NCBI RefSeq assembly: GCF_030161415.1
Contig: NZ_BSSU01000008.1
Location: 124,001-188,000 of the forward strand
Source: Thalassotalea eurytherma
Lineage (GTDB): Bacteria > Pseudomonadota > Gammaproteobacteria > Enterobacterales > Alteromonadaceae
Length of the DNA: 64,000 nt
Direction of reading: 5' to 3'
Below, one piece after another: positions 36,563 to 45,781 of the stretch; position 1 is the first letter of the stretch; the number at the start of each line of letters is the position of its first letter. The notes under the pieces are model-generated. The model saw nothing but the letters and a program-made list of their open reading frames with translations, did no database searches and had not been told where the DNA came from. The translations under genes were made by a program, and so were the position numbers.

Positions 36563-38566
36563 CTAAAATGACAAGTTGTTTAAAATATCATCGTCTACAT
36601 TGTTAGATAACGTGACTTTTAACTTAGGTGTGCGCGCCATTTCACGTGTAATCGCAAAGTTAGCTTCTTCGTTACGTGCCCAGCTACGACGCGCAATACC
36701 GTTATTTACATCAAATAATAACATCGACTGCAAACGTCGCTCTGCATCCGCTGAGCCGTCTAGCACCATACCAAAACCACCGTTGGTTACTTCACCCCAA
36801 CCTACACCACCACCGTTATGAATTGACACCCACGTTGCTCCGCGGAAGCTATCGCCAATAACATTGTGAATCGCCATATCAGCAGTAAATCGACTACCGT
36901 CGTATATGTTCGACGTTTCTCTAAACGGTGAATCTGTGCCACTCACATCATGGTGATCGCGACCTAATACGACAGGACCAATGTCACCACGATTAATCGC
37001 ATCGTTAAACGCTTTCGCGATTTCCATACGTCCTTGAGCATCGGCATAAAGAATACGCGCTTGAGAGCCTACTACCAGCTTGTTTTGCTTAGCATCTTTT
37101 ATCCACGTGATGTTGTCTTGCATCTGCTGTTGGATCTCTTCTGGCGATTCCGCCATAATTTTGTTCAATACCTCAGCAGCAATTACATCTGTCTTATCCA
37201 AATCTTCAGGCTTGCCAGAAGCACACACCCAACGAAATGGTCCAAAACCATAGTCAAAACACATAGGACCTAAAATATCTTGAACATATGATGGGTATTT
37301 AAAGTCGATACCGTTTTCTGCCATGACATCGCCACCTGCGCGTGATGCTTCAAGTAAAAATGCATTACCATAGTCAAAGAAGTAGGTACCACGTGACGTA
37401 TGCTTATTAACAGCATCAGCATGACGCTTTAATGTTGACTGTACTTTCTCTTTAAAAACTTCAGGCTCTTCACGAATTAAGCGATTCGACTCTTCAAAAC
37501 TAATATCAACTGGGTAATACCCACCTGACCAAGGGTTATGCAGTGAGGTTTGATCTGAGCCCAAATGAACAAAAATCTCTTTCTCATAGAATGTTTCCCA
37601 AACATCAACGATATTACCGATATAGGCAATCGAAACCACCTCTTCGTTGGCTTGTGCTTGCTTAACACGACTTACTAACGCATCCATATTATCGATGAGC
37701 TCGTCTACCCAACCTTGTTGGTGACGTTTAGTCGCTGCTGCTGCGTTAACTTCAGCACATACCGTAATACAGTTAGCAATATTACCTGCTTTTGGCTGAG
37801 CACCGCTCATACCACCTAAACCAGCCGTAAGGAAAATTTTGCCTTGTGGGCTTTCATGTTTCTCTAACACTTTACGAAATGCGTTCATTACTGTGATAGT
37901 TGTACCATGCACGATGCCTTGCGGCCCAATATACATAAATGAACCCGCAGTCATTTGACCGTATTGAGTCACACCTAAGGCGTTAAACTTTTCCCAATCA
38001 TCAGGTTTTGAATAATTAGGGATCATCATACCGTTTGTGACAACGACACGCGGCGCATCGACAGAAGATGGAAATAAACCCATTGGATGACCCGAGTAGA
38101 TATGTAACGTCTGGTCACTTTCCATTTCGCTTAAATACTTCATGACAAGTAAGTACTGTGCCCAGTTTTGGAATACTGCACCATTACCACCATAGGTGAT
38201 TAACTCTTCTGGGTGCTGAGCAACAGCAGGATCAAGGTTGTTGTCTACCATCAACATGATAGCTGCCGCTTGTTCGCATTTTGCTGGGTAATCAGCGATT
38301 GAACGCGCTTTAAGATCATAATTTGGCTTAAAGCGGTACATGTAAATACGGCCAAAGTCTTTTAGCTCTTGAGCAAACTCAACGGCAAGCTCTTGATGCC
38401 AAGCTTTTGGAAAATAACGTAGTGCATTTCTAACCGCTAATTGCTTTTCATCGTTTGATAAAATGTCTTTGCGCTTAGGCGCTTGATTGGCGTTTGCAGG
38501 ATATGGTTTTGCTACTGGCAATTCGCTAGGAATACCTTGCTTAATTTGCTCTTGAAAATTCATCAT
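36563..38566 (-). CDS. hutU: Urocanate hydratase (urocanase), long form
   Basis: The protein has 667 residues, against about 555 for the common bacterial enzyme; this length is like that of the animal enzyme and of some marine gammaproteobacteria. Urocanase blocks are TYGGNGAVFQNWAQYLLVMK, GPQGIVHGTTITV, the NAD-binding LTAGLGGMSGAQPKAG, FGPFRWVCASGKPEDLD and SIHNGGGVGWGEVTNGGFGM. It converts urocanate to imidazolone propionate, using NAD+ as an electrophile. AAGGAGC favours the second of two adjacent ATGs (38563). It follows hutH by seven bases. Confidence 0.95.
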   Translation of the reverse strand: MMNFQEQIKQGIPSELPVAKPYPANANQAPKRKDILSNDEKQLAVRNALRYFPKAWHQELAVEFAQELKDFGRIYMYRFKPNYDLKARSIADYPAKCEQAAAIMLMVDNNLDPAVAQHPEELITYGGNGAVFQNWAQYLLVMKYLSEMESDQTLHIYSGHPMGLFPSSVDAPRVVVTNGMMIPNYSKPDDWEKFNALGVTQYGQMTAGSFMYIGPQGIVHGTTITVMNAFRKVLEKHESPQGKIFLTAGLGGMSGAQPKAGNIANCITVCAEVNAAAATKRHQQGWVDELIDNMDALVSRVKQAQANEEVVSIAYIGNIVDVWETFYEKEIFVHLGSDQTSLHNPWSGGYYPVDISFEESNRLIREEPEVFKEKVQSTLKRHADAVNKHTSRGTYFFDYGNAFLLEASRAGGDVMAENGIDFKYPSYVQDILGPMCFDYGFGPFRWVCASGKPEDLDKTDVIAAEVLNKIMAESPEEIQQQMQDNITWIKDAKQNKLVVGSQARILYADAQGRMEIAKAFNDAINRGDIGPVVLGRDHHDVSGTDSPFRETSNIYDGSRFTADMAIHNVIGDSFRGATWVSIHNGGGVGWGEVTNGGFGMVLDGSADAERRLQSMLLFDVNNGIARRSWARNEEANFAITREMARTPKLKVTLSNNVDDDILNNLSF

Positions 38567-38573
38567 CTGCTCC

Positions 38574-40079
38574 TTAGTTATTTGCCGGATTGACGTTAAA
38601 TGCTTGTGATTTAACTAACGCGATCATTGCATCAATGTCAGGCTTTAATAATCTATCTTCTTCTAACTTGTCGACTTTTGCTCTGATAATCGCAAAATTT
38701 CCTTCGATAAGGTCCGAACAAGTATTGGGGCGTCTAAACTCCATCGCTTGGGCGGCATACATAAGCTCAATCGCAAAAATCTTTTCTAAATTACCGAGAA
38801 TTTGATTGAGCTTTCGACCTGAGATACTCCCCATTGAGACGTGATCTTCTTGTCCCATTGATGTTGGTACGCTATCTGCCGACGGCGGGAAACATAACGA
38901 TTTATTTTCGGTAACAAGAGCCGCAGTTGCGTACTGAGGGATCATCATGCCAGAGTTCAAACCACCCGATGTTGTTAATAAACGCGGTAAACCATGCATA
39001 CCTTCAAGCAGCAAGTAACAACGACGATCAGAAATATTACCCAATTCAGCAGCTGCAATGGATGCATAGTCCAATACCATGGCTAAAGGTTGGCCATGGA
39101 AGCTACCACCTGAAATGGCTTCTTCACTACTAATAACAATTGGGTTATCAGTAACTGAATTCATTTCAATTTCTGCTAGTTCTTTTAAATGATAAAAAGC
39201 ATTGCGAGACGCACCATGCACTTGTGGAATACAACGCAATGAGTATGGGTCTTGTACGCGATCACACTCTTCATGATCTGACATATTTTGCGAATCTTTG
39301 AAGAAACGTCGCATACGGCTAGCAACTTCTAAATTACCAACGAAGGCGCGAGTTTGATGAAGCTCGTCTCTAAATGGCGATGCACTGCCCTGCATACCTT
39401 CAATACTCATAGCACCGGCTAAATCCGCTAAATTGAGCAAGTAACGCATTTTTGTCAGCGCAGTAATCGCATGAGACAAAATAAACTGAGTACCGTTGAT
39501 TAACGCTAAGCCTTCTTTAGCATGCAATTCAATCGGTGCTAAGCCATTTTCCGCTAATGCTTGTGCCGCAGGAATCGTTCCATTACCTTGCCAAAACTCA
39601 CCTTCACCAAGCAATGGTAAAAATAAGTGAGACAGTGGTGCCAAATCTCCAGAGGCACCAACAGAGCCCTGCTCTGGTACAACAGGAATTAAGTCTAAAT
39701 CAATGAACGTTAGCATGCGCTCAACAACTTCAAGACGTATGCCTGAAAACCCTTGGCTTAATGCGTGAACCTTTGTAATCAGCATTAATTTAGAGATATC
39801 TTTTGCGATAGCCTCACCAACACCTACTGCATGGGTAATCAGAAGGTTTCTTTGTAAAAGGTGAGTTTCTTCAGGAGAAATTTGTGTATCACACAAAGGG
39901 CCAAAACCGGTATTAATACCGTAAACCGGCTCATCTGAAGCAGCCATTTTTTCGACATTTTGTCGACTTGTGTTAATTTTATCTAAGGCTTCTTGGCAAA
40001 GCGTTGCCTTGATACTACCATCGGCGATGCCGTTCACAATATCTAGATCAAGACGATCTACACCATATTTAAACGTCAT
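38574..40079 (-). CDS. hutH: Histidine ammonia-lyase
   Basis: The 501-residue product has the MIO-forming Ala-Ser-Gly in GSVGASGDLAPLSH (about residue 140), YGINTGFGPLCD near 55, and GTQFILSHAI, with QDPYSLRCIPQVHGASRNAF and a late PTSMGQEDHVSMG. It removes ammonia from histidine to make urocanate, the first Hut step. I place the start at ATG 40079, six bases after GGAG, rather than at a TTG four codons upstream that overlaps this site. It lies 20 bases after hutC. Confidence 0.96.
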   Translation of the reverse strand: MTFKYGVDRLDLDIVNGIADGSIKATLCQEALDKINTSRQNVEKMAASDEPVYGINTGFGPLCDTQISPEETHLLQRNLLITHAVGVGEAIAKDISKLMLITKVHALSQGFSGIRLEVVERMLTFIDLDLIPVVPEQGSVGASGDLAPLSHLFLPLLGEGEFWQGNGTIPAAQALAENGLAPIELHAKEGLALINGTQFILSHAITALTKMRYLLNLADLAGAMSIEGMQGSASPFRDELHQTRAFVGNLEVASRMRRFFKDSQNMSDHEECDRVQDPYSLRCIPQVHGASRNAFYHLKELAEIEMNSVTDNPIVISSEEAISGGSFHGQPLAMVLDYASIAAAELGNISDRRCYLLLEGMHGLPRLLTTSGGLNSGMMIPQYATAALVTENKSLCFPPSADSVPTSMGQEDHVSMGSISGRKLNQILGNLEKIFAIELMYAAQAMEFRRPNTCSDLIEGNFAIIRAKVDKLEEDRLLKPDIDAMIALVKSQAFNVNPANN

Positions 40080-40099
40080 TTTGTTCTCCAAAAATTACT

Positions 40100-40801
40100 T
40101 TAAAATGTTAAATGACCGCCCAAGCGATATTTATCACCTGGCGATGTCAAAATAGCAAAGCTCACCACACCTTGTGTTGACCAGGTGCGACGCTTTACCT
40201 GTAAGCAAGGTTGTTGATCATTAATGGTCAACAACTGATTAATCTGTGATGAAGCAATAATAGCTTCTATTTCATGAGTTGCTTCGGTTAGCGGTGCAAC
40301 TTTTGATAAATATTCATGTGGCGTTATCAGGCTAAAATCTTGTGTTAAATAATCAGGCACTAAAACAGCATTGACGAAACGCTGTTCAAGCTGAATAGGT
40401 TTGTTATTTTCAAAGTGCAGAATCTCACTGTAATAAATATTACTAGCGGCTTTTAAACCAAATAATGGACTTAACGAATCCGGCAACGGCTGCGCTTGCA
40501 ATTTAATTTGCTTTGCATGGTAACGATGTCCGCGTTCGTTAATTTCATCGGCAATATTCTTAATTTCAAGTAGCGATGATTGTGCCTTGAAACTAGCAAC
40601 GAAAGTACCACTGCCTTTTGTGCGAAACAGTACATTTTCATCCGTTAACTCTTGCAAGGCTCTGCGCGCCGTCATTCGGCTAACATTGAATAATTCAGCA
40701 AGCTCGTTTTCAGACGGAACCCGTTCATTTTCTGGCCATACGCCAGTTTCTATGTGTTGAAAAATATGCTGTTTAATCGCAATAAATTTAGGCACTGTCA
40801 C
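40100..40801 (-). CDS. hutC: Histidine-utilisation repressor, GntR/HutC family
   Basis: The 233-residue protein has an N-terminal GntR winged helix (IKQHIFQHIETGVWPENERV, then PSENELAELFNVSRMTARRA, TKGSGTFV) and a C-terminal UTRA ligand domain (YYSEILHFENNKPIQLEQRF, then YLSKVAPLTEATHEIEAIIA). Urocanate is the known inducer of HutC. I start at GTG 40799-40801, six bases after AGGG; longer in-frame extensions run through the operator at 40825. First gene of hutC-hutH-hutU, so it represses its own operon. hutI and hutG are not in this cluster. Confidence 0.92.
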   Translation of the reverse strand: MTVPKFIAIKQHIFQHIETGVWPENERVPSENELAELFNVSRMTARRALQELTDENVLFRTKGSGTFVASFKAQSSLLEIKNIADEINERGHRYHAKQIKLQAQPLPDSLSPLFGLKAASNIYYSEILHFENNKPIQLEQRFVNAVLVPDYLTQDFSLITPHEYLSKVAPLTEATHEIEAIIASSQINQLLTINDQQPCLQVKRRTWSTQGVVSFAILTSPGDKYRLGGHLTF

Positions 40802-40824
40802 AATAATCCCTAACCTTTGACAAC

Positions 40825-40836
40825 TTGTATATACAA
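40825..40836. promoter_or_regulatory. HutC operator O1
   Basis: TTGTATATACAA is a perfect 12-base palindrome of the type known for HutC and other GntR/HutC regulators (TTGTATNTACAA-like). It lies 24 bases upstream of the hutC start codon, where bound repressor would block transcription into hutC-hutH-hutU. Confidence 0.8.
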
Positions 40837-40865
40837 ATATAGGACGAAAGTGTGTCACAAAAAGG

Positions 40866-40877
40866 TTGTATATACAA
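40866..40877. promoter_or_regulatory. HutC operator O2
   Basis: A second identical palindrome, TTGTATATACAA, is 41 bases from the first (about four helical turns), so two HutC dimers could bind the same face. Nothing recognisable in the Hut pathway lies on its plus-strand side. Confidence 0.8.
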
Positions 40878-40935
40878 GTGTACCCGTGTGCTATTTATTT
40901 AATTAGAATCATCGAATTTTGGAAGGAAACAAAAG

Positions 40936-40964
40936 AGCCAATCAACAGAGCTGATTGGCTTTTT
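40936..40964 (+). terminator. Orphan terminator between the hut operators and the IS
   Basis: AGCCAATCA (40936-40944) pairs perfectly with TGATTGGCT (40952-40960), followed by TTTT. No gene ends here on either strand. It is probably what is left of a unit once divergent from hutC, or the 3' end of a lost neighbour. Confidence 0.7.
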
Positions 40965-40974
40965 AATCTTAGTA

Positions 40975-41846
40975 TGTCCCGTCCTGAAATGTGTGTTGCA
41001 TCTTTGAGCGTTCACCGCAAGGCATCTATCAAGCGATTAATCGACTAAAATGTCGTACTGATACACTAGGCCCAGTAAAGGAGCATGTAATGTACTGGCG
41101 TAACTTTATGCCAAGAGTAGGTGGGAGAAAGTTATATAAACTCATTAAACCCCAGCTAGCCAGAGACCAAATAAAGCTTGGCCGTGATGGCCTGTTTGAT
41201 TACTTACGTCAACAGGGGCTACTGGTTCAATCGATAAAATCCTTTATCAAAACAACACACAGTAAGTATTGGATGAAGTCATCACCAAACTTACTTAAAG
41301 CGCGCAAAGCTACTGCCTCTGAGCAAGTGTTTGTCAGCGACATCACTTACTTAAAATCAAACAGTGGCATTCATTATTTATCACTCGTTACTGATGCATA
41401 TAGTCGAAAGATTATGGAATATGAGTTAAGTGATGAGATGAAAAAAAGTGACGTTAAAAAAGCGCTAACTAAGGCGATAGACAACCGTTGTTACCAAAAC
41501 CTGGCGATACATCATTCCGACAAAGGGCTTCAGTACTGTGCTTATGATTACAAAGCGACACTGGCTAACAACGGCATATTCTCATCAATGACTGACGGCT
41601 ACGACTGTTACCAAAACGCGCTAGTAGAAAAAGTTAAGGGTATTCTAAAGCAAAAGCTCCTGTTATATAACTGCAACGACATTAATGAACTAAGATTACT
41701 CGTAGATGAGTCGAACCAGATATAAAATAGGAAGAGACCGCACTTAAGTTTAGGTATGAGAACACCTGAACAGGTGCATAAAAAAACCAAGAGCACGAGT
41801 CCTTGGATTTACATTAAAAACCGTCAACTTATTTTAGGACGGGACA
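40975..41846 (+). mobile_element. IS3-family insertion sequence, deletion derivative
   Basis: The ends are TGTCCCGTCCTGAAAT (40975-40990) and, inverted, TGTCCCGTCCTAAAAT (41831-41846), matching at 15 of 16 positions and starting with TG as in IS3 elements. The length of 872 bases is well below the usual 1.2-1.3 kb: only orfB-type sequence is inside and orfA is gone. No matching target duplication flanks the ends (AGTA on the left, CTCA on the right). The right end lies inside a HupE/UreJ gene and the left end in unrelated DNA, so a deletion or recombination has removed one side. Confidence 0.85.
40991..41797 (+). pseudogene. IS3-family transposase OrfB with internal ochre stop
   Basis: The frame reads CCIFERSPQGIYQAINRLKC, MPRVGGRKLYKLIKPQLARD and the DDE core: VSDITYLKSNSGIHYLSLVT (first D), LAIHHSDKGLQYCAYDYKAT (second D) and YQNALVEKVKGILKQKLLLY (E). 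TAA at 41723-41725 interrupts ESNQI*NRKRPHLSLGMRTPEQ, where IS3 transposases have tyrosine (Y-N-x-x-R-P-H). The end of the original frame cannot be set: it is open through the right inverted repeat into the hupE fragment. It lacks OrfA and so is inactive. Confidence 0.85.
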
Positions 41847-42160
41847 CTCAAACAGAGTTAGTTACTGGTTTACTCTTTTTTAATGTCGGCGTAGAAATCG
41901 GACAATTGCTTTTCATCGCTACTTTTTTATTGCTATTAAAAGTGTTTATGTTAGCTAAACTAAACGTTTATCAGGCGTTAATGCCAAAGCCAGCCGCCTA
42001 CCTTGTTGGAGCGCTAGCGTCATATTGGTTAATCGAACGTAGCTTGGGCTTTTTAATTTATAAGCAAAAGTACGTAGATCATACGACACTGCAAATAAAA
42101 AAGTTTATTAATGAAAACACAATCAACCTGATGGCCAATTGTTGTATGCCCATCAGGTGA
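41847..42160 (+). pseudogene. C-terminal fragment of a HupE/UreJ-like membrane protein
   Basis: The frame after the IS right end reads LVTGLLFFNVGVEIGQLLFI, ATFLLLLKVFMLAKLNVYQA and YLVGALASYWLIERSLGFLI. The F-N-x-G-V-E-x-G-Q motif and the W-L-I-E-R end are typical of HupE/UreJ-2 type membrane proteins, possible nickel or hydrogenase-linked transporters. The N-terminal two thirds and start are missing. The fragment is in frame with the tail of the transposase, giving a chimeric open frame from 41756 to 42160. Confidence 0.75.
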
Positions 42161-42288
42161 CTTGTTTTACAAACAACTCCTCCTTGGGAACGTTGGCTTA
42201 GTGAGTGGGGTTTTTGTTGTCACGTCGTAAAAACTTTAATAATTCAATCTATTGTGCACGTAAATGTGCCTTAAATTTAGGAAATATT

Positions 42289-43185
42289 ATGAATATTAAA
42301 AATGTAACCGTTGCGGGTGGTGGTCTTCTTGGCTCTCAAGTAGCATGGCAAGTTGCCTTTAGTGGTTTTAACGTCACGGTGTTTGATCCGTTTGAGAAGG
42401 GCCTTGAAGCAAGTCAAAACTTTCATCAACAATATGCAGAGCTGTTCAAATCGACTCGTGGCGCTTCTCAGCAAGACGTTGATGAGGCCATGGCTCGCTT
42501 AAGCTACACCAAAGATTTGGCCGACGCGGTGAAAGATGCAGACTTAGTCAGTGAATCAATTCCTGAGTCACTTGAAATCAAAAAAGCATTTTATAGCGAT
42601 TTGTCAAAAGTAGCGCCTGAACAAACCATTTTCACCACCAATTCTTCAACGTTATTACCCAGTGATATTGTCGGCAATACAGACCGTCCAGAGAAGTTTC
42701 TAGCCCTACACTTTGGCAACACCGTATGGGATAGCCGCGTAGGTGAAGTCATGGGTCATCCAAACACTAGCCCTGATATCTACCAACAAGTATGCCAATT
42801 TAGTCAAGCGATGGGGATGGTGACTATCCCTCTTCATAAAGAGCAAAATGGCTACATCCTTAACGCCGTAATGGTGCCTTGGCTCAATGCATCTCTCGAT
42901 TTAGTGGTCAACGGTGTTGCGGACTTTGAAAGTGTAGATAAAACCTGGATGCTGGCTCATGAAGTCAAAGTAGGGCCATTTGCTGTTTTTGACAAAGTAG
43001 GCTTATCATTGGCTGCGGATATTAATAAGTTATGGGGAGAGCAACTCAATGACCCTGCGGCACTTGCTCGAGCGAAATACCTTGTTGACAATTTTGTCAG
43101 TAAAAACAAGCTAGGTATGACAACCAATGAAGGATTCTATAGCTACCCTAACCCAGCTTTTGAAGATCCTAGCTATATAAAATAG
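42289..43185 (+). CDS. 3-hydroxyacyl-CoA dehydrogenase
   Basis: The 298-residue protein has the NAD fold at the start, VTVAGGGLLGSQVAWQVAFS, then DADLVSESIPESLEIKKAFY and ILNAVMVPWLNASLDLV in the C-terminal dimer domain. The catalytic histidine-glutamate pair is likely in LALHFGNTVWDS and VGEVMGHP. It oxidises 3-hydroxyacyl-CoA in fatty-acid or butanoate breakdown. I start at ATG 42289 after AGGA, removing 28 upstream residues that do not fit the family. It is not next to other beta-oxidation genes. Confidence 0.88.
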   Translation: MNIKNVTVAGGGLLGSQVAWQVAFSGFNVTVFDPFEKGLEASQNFHQQYAELFKSTRGASQQDVDEAMARLSYTKDLADAVKDADLVSESIPESLEIKKAFYSDLSKVAPEQTIFTTNSSTLLPSDIVGNTDRPEKFLALHFGNTVWDSRVGEVMGHPNTSPDIYQQVCQFSQAMGMVTIPLHKEQNGYILNAVMVPWLNASLDLVVNGVADFESVDKTWMLAHEVKVGPFAVFDKVGLSLAADINKLWGEQLNDPAALARAKYLVDNFVSKNKLGMTTNEGFYSYPNPAFEDPSYIK

Positions 43186-43219
43186 CAGTCTTGGGGCATT
43201 AACCCGAATAATTAGAATA

Positions 43220-43246
43220 ATAGACCTACTTTACGTGTAGGTCTAT
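43220..43246 (+). terminator. Candidate terminator after the 3-hydroxyacyl-CoA dehydrogenase
   Basis: ATAGACCTAC (43220-43229) pairs perfectly with GTAGGTCTAT (43237-43246) around TTTACGT. The following GTTATTAG is only weakly T-rich. Confidence 0.55.
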
Positions 43247-43430
43247 GTTATTAGCAGCTAAACAGCTTCCCACCATGCCGATTACCTAAACGTAATTCAC
43301 CTAATAAAAGCCACAAGAAAGCATTACAAAATGCAGTAAACCAAACTGTATCATTTAAAGAATTTTCGCGTAAATAGCGATTTTATTCGGAAAAAATATT
43401 CGGAAAGTATTAGGAAGGGCTTAAAACGAG

Positions 43431-43457
43431 AAAGGGCTGCACATTGTGCAGCCCTTT
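43431..43457 (-). terminator. Terminator after tRNA-Ser
   Basis: AAAGGGCTGCAC (43431-43442) pairs perfectly with GTGCAGCCCTTT (43446-43457) around ATT. It begins five bases after the tRNA 3' end on the minus strand; the T tract is interrupted. Confidence 0.75.
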
Positions 43458-43462
43458 AAATA

Positions 43463-43553
43463 TGGCGGTGAGATAGGGATTTGAACCCTAGATGGGCTAC
43501 AAACCCATGCCGGTTTTCAAGACCGGTGCTTTCGACCACTCAGCCATCTCACC
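43463..43553 (-). tRNA. tRNA-Ser (UGA anticodon)
   Basis: A 91-base class II tRNA with long variable arm (ATGGGTTTGTAGCCCAT) and encoded CCA. Acceptor GGTGAGA pairs with TCTCACC; anticodon arm CCGGT-CTTGAAA-ACCGG has UGA at 43517-43519; T loop TTCAAAT. The discriminator is G, as in serine tRNAs. Confidence 0.95.
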
Positions 43554-43766
43554 AAATGTTCTAGGTTGCCCTAAAACGGTGAGCATAGTAATTAGAGCTA
43601 AGCACTTTGTAAAGCAATATTTTATATAAAACCCTATTTTCAGGTTCGAATGTCGATAAAGTAAACAATTCAGTATAAAAATTGCCAAAACATACACACT
43701 AAAAACAGTCCATTAACAATTTTCAAACTATACTAAGCGGTAATTAAATTTTGCCAAGGAACTAAA

Positions 43767-45464
43767 ATGCTTAAAGTTTTTAAGGAATCGAAGGTTAAGT
43801 ACATATTAGGTATGGCGCTTGCAACATTGAGTTTGACCACCTTCGCACAACAACCCAAGTTAATTGTGCAAATTACCGTCGATCAACTTCGAGCAGATAT
43901 CCCTAATCGTTACATGAAAAATATGGGTAATGATGGGTTTAAGTATTTATACAAAAATGGGGCTGTCTACCATAATGCCTTTCACGAGCACGCAAATACT
44001 GAAACAATTGTAGGTCACGCAACCCTTGCCACAGGTGCTCACCCTTCAGAACATGGCATGATCGGTAATTCATGGTTTGACCGAAATCAGCAACGAGTTG
44101 TTTATAACATTGAAGATCCACAATACACCTTGTTGTCTGCCGATGCCGATGTAAATAAGAATACAGAAATCGATCCTACCCAACGACAAGCACGAAGCTC
44201 CGGCCGGTCGCCAAGAAATATGCTGGTTTCTACCTTTAGTGACGAATTACTCGCCTTTACCAGCAACAAGGCTAAGGTATTTGGAGTTTCGGTTAAAGAC
44301 AGAGGCGCAGTCTCTATGGCAGGTCACAAGGGTAAAGCATTTTGGTTCTCTAAAAAATCAGGCCAGTTTGTTACGAGTAATTATTACTATGAACAATACC
44401 CTAAATGGGTAGAAGCGTGGAACGAGCAAAATAAATATCTGGATTATGCAGATCAACAATGGTCATTGATGTATGACGAAGCTAAATACCTTTTTAATGG
44501 AAAAGATGATCAGCAAGGCGAAATTAACTTTCCAGGATACGGTAACGTTTTCCCCCACGCTTATGGCAATAAAGAAAACAAGTACTTTACAACCTTCTTA
44601 ACGTTAAGCCCTGCAGGTGATGAATTAACCACTGACTTTGCTAAAGAGCTGATTGTTAAAGAAGAGCTTGGTCAAGATGAGATTACCGACTACCTCTCAG
44701 TGAGTTTATCGTCTACCGATTATGTCGGTCATATATTTGGTGCATCTAGTTTAGAGATGGAAGATAACCTATTACGTTTAGATAAGACCATCGCAGACTT
44801 ATTAGGCTTCATTGATAGTAAAGTTGGCTTGGAAAATACGTTAGTTGTTTTATCTTCAGATCATGGTGGGCCAGATTCCGTGCACTATAGTCAAGAACAA
44901 GGGTTAGATGCGCACAGTGTAAACCCAGACAACTGGCAACTTGATAAGCTTGATGAGCAATTACAAACAAAATTTCGAACGCAAGAGGCATTAGTTCAAA
45001 GCTTCCATGCCCCTTATATTTACTTAGATCATCAAGTGATTAATAAATATAAATTGAATAAAGGCGAGGTAGAGCAATATATCGTTAAGTATTTTGATCA
45101 GTTTCCTGAGATATCAAGTGCCATCAGTAGTGTCGCCATAGAACAAGGTCTTGTGCAAAATACCCAGTCGAATAACGCGGTGATCTATAATCATAATATC
45201 GCACGCTCTGGCGACGTTTATTTAGTCTTTCAATCACATTCATTTATCGATGATATGGAAGGCTTGAAAGTCGCAGCTCATCACGGCTCGCCTTGGCGTT
45301 ACGATCAACATGTACCCATCATATTTGTAGCACCTCAAATCAAACCAAAACATGTTTATAAAAAGGTCTCAACAGCCGACATCGCGACAACATTATCAGC
45401 CTACATTGGTGCATTATCGCCATCTGGGGCTAGCGGAAATGTATTAAATGAGGTTGTTAAATAG
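43767..45464 (+). CDS. Exported PafA-like alkaline phosphatase superfamily protein
   Basis: The 565-residue protein has a signal peptide (residues 12-27, TTFA-QQ). The alkaline-phosphatase-superfamily metal and nucleophile sites are visible: first aspartate in QITVDQLRAD, nucleophile threonine in HANTETIVGHATLATG, SSTDYVGHIFG (D and H) and LSSDHGGPDS (D and H), with a late HHGSPWRYDQHVP. Threonine instead of serine as nucleophile marks the PafA group of broad phosphomonoesterases. It works in the periplasm and would release phosphate from organic compounds. AAGGA precedes the ATG. Single gene with own terminator. Confidence 0.88.
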   Translation: MLKVFKESKVKYILGMALATLSLTTFAQQPKLIVQITVDQLRADIPNRYMKNMGNDGFKYLYKNGAVYHNAFHEHANTETIVGHATLATGAHPSEHGMIGNSWFDRNQQRVVYNIEDPQYTLLSADADVNKNTEIDPTQRQARSSGRSPRNMLVSTFSDELLAFTSNKAKVFGVSVKDRGAVSMAGHKGKAFWFSKKSGQFVTSNYYYEQYPKWVEAWNEQNKYLDYADQQWSLMYDEAKYLFNGKDDQQGEINFPGYGNVFPHAYGNKENKYFTTFLTLSPAGDELTTDFAKELIVKEELGQDEITDYLSVSLSSTDYVGHIFGASSLEMEDNLLRLDKTIADLLGFIDSKVGLENTLVVLSSDHGGPDSVHYSQEQGLDAHSVNPDNWQLDKLDEQLQTKFRTQEALVQSFHAPYIYLDHQVINKYKLNKGEVEQYIVKYFDQFPEISSAISSVAIEQGLVQNTQSNNAVIYNHNIARSGDVYLVFQSHSFIDDMEGLKVAAHHGSPWRYDQHVPIIFVAPQIKPKHVYKKVSTADIATTLSAYIGALSPSGASGNVLNEVVK

Positions 45465-45495
45465 TTTCAGATATAAGCCAGCTTATTTACGAAGT

Positions 45496-45521
45496 AAAAG
45501 GCTCCTTTTTAGGAACCTTTT
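45496..45521 (+). terminator. Terminator after the PafA-like gene
   Basis: AAAAGG-C-TCCT (45496-45506) pairs with AGGA-A-CCTTTT (45511-45521), one mismatch, with a TTTT loop and terminal T run. Confidence 0.7.
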
Positions 45522-45781
45522 GTGTTTTACAATCGTCTTTTAGCGGGGCATGTCTGAAGCATCCAAGTACAATTGGCGAATAAAACTTGAATAGATTCGC
45601 CCCTGCCCCAAGTATATGAATATTAAATTTAAAATAGTTTTTGCGATAAGTGAGCGTTTTCGTTTCAATACTAAGTTTTAAGGTCGCTTCGAGATCTTTA
45701 TCTAGCAGTATCACGTAAATAAACGACAAGAAAAGTTGCTTAGCCTACCGCTAGCAATTAAACCAATAAAAAGGAACAGCT

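Noticed and set aside
40802-40858. Longer HutC with 19 extra N-terminal residues
   Set aside because: The extension would be coded by the operator O1 and by sequence unlike the family; a GTG with a ribosome site lies downstream.
42127-42157. Inverted repeat CCTGATGG/CCATCAGG as a terminator of the hupE fragment
   Set aside because: It lies in the coding part, has a 15-base loop and no T tract.
41756-42160. Chimeric transposase-HupE frame as a working gene
   Set aside because: It begins in the transposase tail without a ribosome site and lacks the N-terminal helices of HupE; the frame match is probably chance.
45487-45729. Leftward 80-codon open frame
   Set aside because: It overlaps the terminator of the convergent phosphatase gene, has no ribosome site, and the translation looks like no family.
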